From: Streptomyces drozdowiczii
GTDB lineage: Bacteria > Actinomycetota > Actinomycetes > Streptomycetales > Streptomycetaceae
Assembly (NCBI RefSeq): GCF_026167665.1
Contig: NZ_CP098740.1
Location: 558,001 to 622,000, forward strand
Length of the DNA stretch: 64,000 nucleotides
Reading direction: 5' to 3'
The translations under genes were made by a program, and so were the position numbers. Positions 57,672 to 64,000 of the stretch are shown piece after piece. Numbering within the stretch: position 1 is the first letter of the stretch; each line of letters starts with the position of its first letter. The notes under the pieces are model-generated. The model did not search any database. It saw nothing but the letters and a program-made list of their open reading frames with translations, and had not been told where the DNA came from.

Positions 57672-58390
57672 ATGGGCATGGGCAGCGTGGGGAACACCAA
57701 GGGGCGCCGTGAGCGCCTGCGGGCCGAGACGACGGCCGAGATCAAGAGCGTCGCACTGGCGTTGATGGCCTCGGGCGGGCCGGACGCGATCACGCTGCGG
57801 GCCATCGCGCGTGAGATGGGTATGACGGCCAACGCCATCTACGGGTACTTCGCCACCCGCGACGATCTGGTCACCACGCTGATCAACGACGTCTACACCG
57901 CGCTGGCCGACACCGTGGAGGCCGCCTGGGCCGCTGCCCCCGTCGAGGACCCGGCCGCCCGGATCGGGGCATGGGCCCGCGCCTTCCGGAGCTGGGCGCT
58001 GGCCAACCCGGAGGGCTTCCGGCTCATCTACGGCGACCCGGTGCCCGGCTACCGGCCCCCGAGGGCGGCGCCGCCCCGGATGCCGCCCGCAGGGTCTGCA
58101 CCGGCATCACGGCGCTCGCCGCCGCCGCCTGGCCGCACGCCCAACACCGTTACCGGGACAGCGACTTCGAGTGGTCCGACTTCGACCCCGGCCTGCTGGA
58201 CAAGGTCCGCCCCGCCTTCCCCGGCCTGCCCCCGGCTGCCGTGGCTCTCGCCCTGCGGGTCTGGAGCCACCTGCACGGCCTGGTGTCCCTGGAGGTCTAC
58301 GGTCACATGCAGCGGCAGGCCCTCAGCCCGGAGAAGCTCTTCCGCGAAGAACTGGCCCAGCTGATCCGCTCGTTCGACATCACCGCGTAA
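57672..58390 (+). CDS. TetR-family repressor (frame corrected)
   Basis: A repressor of about 239 residues. The HTH has ITLRAIAREMGMTANAIYGYF (about 40-60), and the C-terminal domain resembles the TetR_C_13-like group, with NPEGFRLIYGDPVPGY. The frame moves once at the run of five C at 58056-58060; with one more C the normal ending with LALRVWSHLHGLVSLE appears and the stop is 58390. The operator upstream overlaps its own promoter and that of the reductase-like gene. Confidence 0.85.
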
Positions 58391-58400
58391 GGTGTCCGCA

Positions 58401-58587
58401 GCAGCTGGTTCGCCCCGTCCGCCAGGCGGGGTGTCGCAAGAGGGAACCCGGTGGGAATCCGGGACTGCCCCGCAGCGGTGAGCGGGAACGACCGCCGTCA
58501 TACGCACTGGGCCCGGACGGGTCTGGGAAGCGACGGCCAGTAGGTGTCCTCCGTACGGAGGGTGTGCCCGCGAGTCCGAAGACCTGC
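58401..58587 (+). ncRNA. Cobalamin riboswitch of metE
   Basis: A full-length cobalamin riboswitch. The conserved core GGGAACCCGGTGGGAATCC (58442-58460) is followed by ACTGCCCCGCAGCGGTGAG, then GGAAGCGACGGCCAGTAGG, and near the end CGCGAGTCCGAAGACCTGCC. The closing stem can form between 58401-58412 and 58577-58587. It begins ten bases after the TetR stop. With cobalamin bound it should turn metE off, by hiding the RBS or ending transcription before 58775. Confidence 0.93.
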
Positions 58588-58774
58588 CAACTGCCCGCGC
58601 GCGGACCATTCCGTACGCGGATATTCCGGTGACCTCGAGGGCGGGTCGGCGTACACACCAGACGGAGCTGCCGCGCCGGGCCGCGCGAGAACAGTGTCCG
58701 TCGGGTCGTCGTCACCTTCGCGCTCTCGTCCCGTCCCCGGGATCTCAGGGATTCATCTCGCGAAGGAGATCTCC

Positions 58775-61093
58775 GTGACAACCGAGTCCGCAGCCGCGGC
58801 AGCACGCGCCACCGTGTACGGCTACCCCCGCCAGGGCCCCGACCGGGAGCTCAAGAAGGCCGTCGAGGGCTACTGGAAGGGCCGCGTCACCGCGGACGCC
58901 CTCCGGCAGACCGCCGCACGGCTCCGCCGCGACAACCGGCAGCAGCTCGCCGACGCCGGCATCCAGGAAGTCCCCACCGGTGACTTCTCGCTGTACGACC
59001 ACGTCCTGGACACCACCGTCATGGTCGGCGCCATCCCCGAACGCCACCGCGAGGCCGTCGCGGCCGACGCGCTGGACGGCTACTTCGCCATGGCGCGCGG
59101 CACCCAGGACGTGGCGCCGCTGGAGATGACCAAGTGGTTCGATACGAACTACCACTACCTGGTCCCCGAGCTGGGCCCCGGCACCGTCTTCACCGCGGAC
59201 TCCAGCCAGCAGGTAGCGCAGCTCAAGGAGGCCCTGGCCCAGGGCCTCACCGCGCGGCCCGTGCTGGTCGGGCCCGTGACCTACCTCCTGCTGGCCAAGC
59301 CGGCCCCCGGCGTGCCCGCCGACTTCGAGCCGCTGACCCTGCTGGACCGGCTGCTGCCGGTGTACGCGGAGGTCCTGGCGGATCTGCGTGCGGCGGGTGC
59401 CGAGTGGGTGCAGCTGGACGAGCCGGCCCTCGTCCAGGACCGCACCCCGGCCGAACTCGACGCGGCCGAACGCGCCTACCGTGACCTCGGCGCGCTCACC
59501 GACCGGCCGAAGCTGCTCGTCGCCTCCTACTTCGACCGGCTGGGCGAGGCGCTTCCGGTCCTGGCCAAGGCGCCCGTCGAGGGCCTGGCGCTGGACTTCA
59601 CCGAGGCCGCAGCCGCCAACCTGGACGCCCTGGCGGCCGTCGGCGGGCTCCCCGGCAAGCGCCTGGTCGCCGGTGTCGTCAACGGCCGCAACATCTGGAT
59701 CAACGACCTCCAGAAGTCGCTGTCCACCCTCGGCACCCTCCTGGGGCTGGCCGACCGCGTCGACGTGGCCGCCTCCTGCTCTCTGCTGCACGTACCGCTG
59801 GACGCCGCCGCCGAGAAGGAGATCGACCCGCAGATCGTCCGTTGGCTGGCCTTCGCCCGGCAGAAGACCGCGGAGATCGTCACCCTGGCGAAGGCGCTCG
59901 CCCAGGGCACCGACCTCATCGCCGCCGAACTCTCCGCCAATAAGGCCGCCTTGGCCTCCCGGGCCGGCTCCCCCCTCACCCGGGACCCGGCCGTGCGCGC
60001 CCGGGCCGAGGCCGTGACGGACGCGGACAGCCGCCGTTCGCAGCCGTACGCCGAACGCTCGGCGGCCCAACGGGCGCAGCTGGGACTGCCGTTGCTCCCG
60101 ACGACGACCATCGGGTCGTTCCCGCAGACCGGAGAGCTGCGGACGGCCCGTGCCGACCTGCGGGCCGGACGCATCGACCCGGCGGGTTACGAGGAGCGCA
60201 TCCGGACGGAGATCCGGGAGGTCATCTCCTTCCAGGAGAAGACGGGCATCGACGTCCTGGTGCACGGCGAGCCCGAACGCAACGACATGGTGCAGTACTT
60301 CGCCGAGCAGCTGACCGGCTACCTCGCCACCCAGCACGGCTGGGTCCAGTCGTACGGCACCCGGTACGTGCGTCCGCCGGTCCTCGCCGGGGACATCTCG
60401 CGCCCCGAGCCGATGACGGTGCGCTGGACCTCGTACGCCCAGTCGCTGAGCGACCGCCCGGTCAAGGGCATGCTCACGGGCCCGGTCACCATGCTCGCCT
60501 GGTCGTTCGTCCGCGACGATCTGCCGCTCGGGGAGACCGCCCGGCAGGTCGCCCTCGCCCTGCGCGACGAGGTCGACGACCTGGAGGCGAGCGGGACTTC
60601 GGTGATCCAGGTGGACGAGCCCGCGCTGCGCGAGACGCTGCCGCTGCGGGCCGCCGACCGGGCGGACTACCTGGCCTGGGCCACGGAGGCGTTCCGGCTC
60701 ACCACCAGCGGGGTACGGCCGGAGACCCAGATCCACACGCACATGTGCTACGCGGAGTTCGGTGACATCGTCCAGGCCATCGACGACCTGGACGCCGACG
60801 TCATCAGCCTGGAGGCGGCCCGCTCCCACATGCAGGTGGCCCGCGAGCTGGCCGCCCACGGCTACCCGCGCGAGGCGGGACCGGGCGTCTACGACATCCA
60901 CTCGCCCCGCGTCCCGAGCGCCGAGGAGGCCGCCGAGCTGCTGCGTACGGGGTTGAAGGCGATCCCCGCCGAACGGCTCTGGGTGAATCCCGACTGCGGC
61001 CTCAAGACCCGCGGCTGGCCCGAGACCCGCGCCTCGCTGGAGAACCTGGTCGCCGCCGCCCGTACCGTCCGGGCGGAACTGCCCGCCTCCTGA
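58775..61093 (+). CDS. metE: Cobalamin-independent methionine synthase
   Basis: A 772-residue zinc enzyme that transfers a methyl group from methyl-tetrahydrofolate to homocysteine. The zinc ligands are in [10 protein letters not shown] and [10 protein letters not shown], and the N-terminal half repeats the barrel fold. [11 protein letters not shown] opens the catalytic domain. GTG 58775 has GAAGGAG ahead. The upstream riboswitch makes it a B12-repressed enzyme, used when the cobalamin-dependent MetH cannot work. Confidence 0.97.
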   Translation: MTTESAAAAARATVYGYPRQGPDRELKKAVEGYWKGRVTADALRQTAARLRRDNRQQLADAGIQEVPTGDFSLYDHVLDTTVMVGAIPERHREAVAADALDGYFAMARGTQDVAPLEMTKWFDTNYHYLVPELGPGTVFTADSSQQVAQLKEALAQGLTARPVLVGPVTYLLLAKPAPGVPADFEPLTLLDRLLPVYAEVLADLRAAGAEWVQLDEPALVQDRTPAELDAAERAYRDLGALTDRPKLLVASYFDRLGEALPVLAKAPVEGLALDFTEAAAANLDALAAVGGLPGKRLVAGVVNGRNIWINDLQKSLSTLGTLLGLADRVDVAASCSLLHVPLDAAAEKEIDPQIVRWLAFARQKTAEIVTLAKALAQGTDLIAAELSANKAALASRAGSPLTRDPAVRARAEAVTDADSRRSQPYAERSAAQRAQLGLPLLPTTTIGSFPQTGELRTARADLRAGRIDPAGYEERIRTEIREVISFQEKTGIDVLVHGEPERNDMVQYFAEQLTGYLATQHGWVQSYGTRYVRPPVLAGDISRPEPMTVRWTSYAQSLSDRPVKGMLTGPVTMLAWSFVRDDLPLGETARQVALALRDEVDDLEASGTSVIQVDEPALRETLPLRAADRADYLAWATEAFRLTTSGVRPETQIHTHMCYAEFGDIVQAIDDLDADVISLEAARSHMQVARELAAHGYPREAGPGVYDIHSPRVPSAEEAAELLRTGLKAIPAERLWVNPDCGLKTRGWPETRASLENLVAAARTVRAELPAS

Positions 61094-61102
61094 ACGGGGT
61101 TG

Positions 61103-61139
61103 CCGGGGGCCGGGACGTCACCCGCGTCCCGGCCCCCGG
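61103..61139. terminator. Bidirectional terminator between metE and the [2Fe-2S] gene
   Basis: A perfect 15-bp stem (61103-61117 with 61125-61139) between converging genes. Its right arm lies inside the last codons of the [2Fe-2S] protein gene, so the Gly/Pro/Arg-rich C-terminus is partly set by the hairpin. Confidence 0.85.
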
Positions 61140-61501
61140 CCGGCCGGGCCCGGGTCGAACGCGTACAGGTCCAGGATCTCCGGCATCGGGGCCGTGCCCG
61201 GGCCTCCCGCGCTGACCCAGGCTATGACGTCCTCGGTCGCCTCGGGGTCGTTGACCAGGCCGAGCCACACCGGCCGGGCCCCGGCGCGACGGGCCTCGGC
61301 CGATGGCTGCACGACGATGACGTTGGCCTGCTCGCACACGTCCAGGCACGCGGAGACGCGCACCGGGACGGCCGAGCGCAGCCGCGCCGTCTGGGCCCTG
61401 TGGTCGCCCGGCACCTTGACCGTGCCGCAGCAGCAGTCCCGGCACACCGTCACCCTGCTGGGCGCGGCGGCCGTCGGGGTGGGTCCAGCTGATTCCGGCA
61501 T
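61118..61501 (-). CDS. Thioredoxin-fold [2Fe-2S] ferredoxin-like protein
   Basis: A 127-residue protein of the (2Fe-2S) ferredoxin domain group. The cluster ligands are expected among CRDCCCG (near residue 20) and CLDVCEQ (near residue 53). The middle has [14 protein letters not shown] and [15 protein letters not shown] cobalamin riboswitch precedes it, so it is linked to cobalamin or cobalt metabolism, perhaps as an electron carrier for corrin reduction; this is inference. ATG 61501 has GAGAGGCGG upstream. Confidence 0.87.
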   Translation of the reverse strand: MPESAGPTPTAAAPSRVTVCRDCCCGTVKVPGDHRAQTARLRSAVPVRVSACLDVCEQANVIVVQPSAEARRAGARPVWLGLVNDPEATEDVIAWVSAGGPGTAPMPEILDLYAFDPGPAGRGPGRG

Positions 61502-61551
61502 GGAGCCGTCCGCCTCTCACCGGGGAGGTCCGCCCCGGACATCGTGGAGGT

Positions 61552-61644
61552 GGCGACGGTGTGAGTGTCTGGCTCCCGGGTCGTGCCCGGTCACAGTGGC
61601 GGGACCGCGCCGGATTCACACCGGCTTCCTCAGCTCCCGTCGCC
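61552..61644 (-). ncRNA. Compact cobalamin riboswitch before the [2Fe-2S] gene
   Basis: On the minus strand GAGGAAGCCGGTGTGAATCC, then CCCGCCACTGTGACCGGG, then GGGAGCCAGACACTC, give the core of a cobalamin riboswitch. GGCGACGG and CCGTCGCC at the two ends can close an 8-bp outer stem, making it only 93 nt. It begins inside the last codons of the ECF gene, so it is intercistronic or has a promoter within that gene. A CCGGGG/CCCCGG hairpin near the RBS could be the expression platform. Confidence 0.85.
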
Positions 61645-62499
61645 CGATTCGGCGGTCATCGTCTCATGGCCCCCGGGGCGGTCCACCGGCTGAGGTGCGG
61701 TGAAGCGGGCCGGGGCCCGGAAGCGGGCGCGGCGGGCGGCGCGGCGGAACGTCGTGAGCACAGCGGGGCCCGCCAGCAGGACGCACACGAAGTTCGTCAC
61801 GGCGCGGCCGGTGTCCCAGCCGAGGGAGGTGGCCAGGTCGAAGGCGACGTAGCGGTGCCACTGCTCGGTGAAGGGCAGGCCGGGCAGGTAGGCGATGGAG
61901 CTGTTCGGGTCGAGGGAGAACGGCCAGAAGGAGAGGTTGAGGAGGAAGCCGAAGAGATAGCCGGACAGGGAGCCGTAGACGGCGAGCAGCAGCACCTCGC
62001 GGCGGCCGGTGGCGCGCGGGAGGAACCCGGCGAGCATGCCGACGAAGGCGCAGCCGAACATCTGGTACGGCATCCAGGGGCCGACTCCCCCGGTGATGAG
62101 CGCGGACGCGAACAGCGAGGTGCAGCCGAGGGTGAAGCCGAAGCCGGGGCCGAAGACCCGGCCGGCGAGGACGAGGACGAAGAAGACGGTCTCGATGCCC
62201 GCAGTGCCCGCGCCGAGCGGGCGCAGCGCGGCGTTGACGGCGGACAGGACGCCGAGCATGGCCAGGGCCTTCGAGTCGATGCCGCCCTCGGCGATCTCGG
62301 AGAGCACGACGCACAGGATCAGGACGAGCAGTACACCGAAGATCAGGGGCGGCGCGTAGTTCGACCCGAAGGTCCCGGGTGCCACGACGAACGGCCAGAA
62401 GAAGGCGACGATGCCTAGGAGCGCAGCCATGGCGATGACGACGGTGGCGCGCGGCACGAGCACGATCGCGGGCACGGTCGGTGCTGTCGGCTTGCTCAC
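61630..62499 (-). CDS. ECF transporter substrate-binding (S) component
   Basis: A 289-residue membrane protein with six or seven helices. The pattern VNAALRPLGAGTAGIE, GCTSLFASALITGGVGPWMPYQM in part and LSGYLFGFLLNL is typical of the S components found in actinobacterial vitamin ECF systems. Because the whole region is under cobalamin riboswitches, cobalamin or a precursor is the likely substrate. GTG 62499 overlaps the ATPase stop (GTGA). The C-terminal 30 residues are a soluble tail. Confidence 0.85.
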   Translation of the reverse strand: MSKPTAPTVPAIVLVPRATVVIAMAALLGIVAFFWPFVVAPGTFGSNYAPPLIFGVLLVLILCVVLSEIAEGGIDSKALAMLGVLSAVNAALRPLGAGTAGIETVFFVLVLAGRVFGPGFGFTLGCTSLFASALITGGVGPWMPYQMFGCAFVGMLAGFLPRATGRREVLLLAVYGSLSGYLFGFLLNLSFWPFSLDPNSSIAYLPGLPFTEQWHRYVAFDLATSLGWDTGRAVTNFVCVLLAGPAVLTTFRRAARRARFRAPARFTAPQPVDRPGGHETMTAESGDGS

Positions 62500-64000
62500 G
62501 GCTGACCGCCCTCCGGTCGAGGTGTGGCCAGCGCGGTGGTGACCTGGTCGACGGTGAGGAAGGGCAGCGGGGCCAGGATCTTCGCCGTCTGGGGCGCGAA
62601 GACCGGGGAGGCGACGATGACGTCCGTGGTGGGCCCGTCGGCGACGATCTCGCCCTCGGCCATGACGACGACCCGGTCGGCGGCGCGTGCGGCGAACTCG
62701 ACGTCGTGGGTGGAGACGACGATCGCGCGGCCTTCGGCGGCCAGGGCGTCGACCGTCTCCACGAGCCGGTTCTTGGCCCGGTAGTCGAGGCCCCGGGTCG
62801 GTTCGTCCAGGAGCAGGACGTCCGGGGCCGCGGTGAGCTGGATGGCCAGGACGAGGGCGAGTTTCTGCCCTTCGGACAGGTCCCGCGGGTGGCTGCTGTC
62901 GGGGATTCCGGGTGCGAGCCGGTCCAGGATCTCGCGTGCCTTCCGGCCGTTCGCGGATTCGGTGTCCGCCTGGGCGAGTTCCTGCCCGACGCTTTCCAGG
63001 TAGAGGAGGTCGGCGGGGGTCTGCGGGACGAGGCCGACCAGTTGCCGGGCCCGTGCGGCGGGCAGGGTGTGGGGGTCGGCGCCGCGTGGCGTGCCGTCGG
63101 CCACGGACACGGTGCCGGAGTGCCGGGGACCGGTGCCCTGGAGCGCCCACAGCAGCGAGGACTTACCGGATCCGTTGCGTCCCATCAGCGCGGTGACCTC
63201 GCCCGCGCGCAGGGTGAGGTCGACCTCGCGGACGGCGGGGACCCCCTTGTGGGCGACGGTCACCTTGCGGGCGGTGAGCAGGTCGGGCCGGTCGGGGCCG
63301 GGCGCCCGGCGGACGGGTGCCGGGGTGTGGCCGGTCAGTCGGGTGCGCAGCTCGCGGGCGGTGCGCCTGGCGTCGCGGATGGACAGCGGGAGGGGGTCCC
63401 ATCCGGCGGCTCGGCCCAGCTCCACAATGGGGGGTGCGATGGTGGAGCTGCGCAGGACGTCGGCGGGGGCGCCGATGCGGACGTGGCCGTCGCCGGGCAG
63501 ATGGAGTACGCGGTCGGCGTACTGGACGACGCGTTCGAGGCGGTGCTCCGCCATGAGGACGGTGACGCCGAGGTCGTGGACGAGGCGGGTGACGGCGGCC
63601 AGGACCTCTTCGGCCGCGGTGGGGTCGAGGGCGGACGTCGGTTCGTCCAGGACGAGGACGCGGGGGTGGCTCGTCAGGACCGAGCCGATGGCGACGCGCT
63701 GCTGCTGGCCGCCGGAGAGCTCGTGCAGGGCGCGGTGGCGGAGGTCGGCGAGCCCCAGCAGGTCCAGGGTCTCCTCGACGCGCTTGCGCATGGTGGCGGG
63801 CGGGACGGCCAACTGCTCCATGGCGTACGCGAGTTCCTCCTCCACGGTGTCCGTGACGAAGCCGTCCAGCGGGTCCTGGCCCACCACGCCGACGACGTCC
63901 GCGAGTTCGCGCGGAGGATGGTGAGCGGTGTCCCGGCCGTCGACGGTGACCCTGCCGTACAGGGTGCCGCCGGTGAAGTGCGGGACGAGGCCGTTGACCG
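62496..64000 (-). CDS. ECF transporter ATPase, two fused ABC domains, partial
   Basis: At least 500 residues of a tandem ABC ATPase; the N-terminus lies past the right edge. The first ABC domain shows its signature LSGGQQQRVAIGS and Walker B VLVLDEPTSALD but lacks the Walker A inside this window. The second domain is complete: GRNGSGKSS, LSEGQKLALVLAI and LLLDEPTRGLD, with the switch His in STHDVE. Fused energising ATPases of this kind pair with the S component that follows and with a T component, probably upstream outside the window. Confidence 0.93.
   Translation of the reverse strand, partial: VNGLVPHFTGGTLYGRVTVDGRDTAHHPPRELADVVGVVGQDPLDGFVTDTVEEELAYAMEQLAVPPATMRKRVEETLDLLGLADLRHRALHELSGGQQQRVAIGSVLTSHPRVLVLDEPTSALDPTAAEEVLAAVTRLVHDLGVTVLMAEHRLERVVQYADRVLHLPGDGHVRIGAPADVLRSSTIAPPIVELGRAAGWDPLPLSIRDARRTARELRTRLTGHTPAPVRRAPGPDRPDLLTARKVTVAHKGVPAVREVDLTLRAGEVTALMGRNGSGKSSLLWALQGTGPRHSGTVSVADGTPRGADPHTLPAARARQLVGLVPQTPADLLYLESVGQELAQADTESANGRKAREILDRLAPGIPDSSHPRDLSEGQKLALVLAIQLTAAPDVLLLDEPTRGLDYRAKNRLVETVDALAAEGRAIVVSTHDVEFAARAADRVVVMAEGEIVADGPTTDVIVASPVFAPQTAKILAPLPFLTVDQVTTALATPRPEGGQP

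Overview
The window comes from a high-GC actinomycete, almost certainly a Streptomyces. Third codon positions are nearly all G or C, GTG starts and 4-bp ATGA/GTGA gene overlaps are common, and the content is typical of the genus: DasR-type chitinase promoter repeats, CebR boxes, a stress sigma factor with partner-switching proteins, an Rpf-type cell-wall enzyme and a proline-rich small protein. I saw no tRNA, rRNA, insertion sequence, phage gene or CRISPR array.

Layout. 1-11 kb holds a truncated wax-ester/diacylglycerol acyltransferase, a PAS-GAF-PP2C-ATPase signalling protein, FprA, a GH18 chitinase, a carotenoid-cleavage oxygenase, a broken DUF6777-type lipoprotein and an LMF1-like membrane protein. 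10.6-18.8 kb is one minus-strand urea block in the order urea transporter, ureA, CbiX-like protein with a histidine-rich tail, ureB, ureC, ureF, ureG, ureD, ammonium transporter. No ureE is present. 19-28.6 kb carries a 58-residue unknown protein, an unusual SDR, then a SigB-type sigma factor with two response-regulator proteins, a sensor kinase, an RsbW-like ATPase, an atypical PP2C phosphatase, a MarR protein and a STAS anti-antagonist. 28.6-50 kb is dedicated to glycans: GH92, Rpf-LysM-M23, GH3 with its LacI regulator, a ROK regulator with a sugar ABC transporter and GH1, then GH5-CBM2, CebR and an AA10-CBM2 oxygenase under CebR boxes. 50-58 kb has MgtC, PucR with a PLP decarboxylase, MarR and TetR modules and panD. 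58-64 kb is a cobalamin block: a riboswitch and metE, a second compact riboswitch and a [2Fe-2S] protein, and an ECF transporter that runs off the right edge.

How the genes work together. The urea block should import urea, hydrolyse it with nickel urease and move ammonium. The CbiX-like protein is a candidate nickel handler where ureE is missing. The CebR boxes tie endoglucanase, lytic oxygenase and CebR into one cellulose response, and a related palindrome ties GH3 to its own LacI protein. In the cobalamin block, B12-independent methionine synthase is expected to be off when cobalamin is plentiful.

Data quality. At eight places, and possibly a ninth, a well-conserved protein changes frame by exactly one missing base, usually in a run of four or five G or C (8261-8270, about 8795-8815, 16717-16726, 17741-17745, 36311-36316, 42013-42016, 42490-42493, 58056-58060 and perhaps 25729-25733). 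All have the same sign and several hit genes whose neighbours look intact, so I read most as consensus under-calls and annotate the genes across them.
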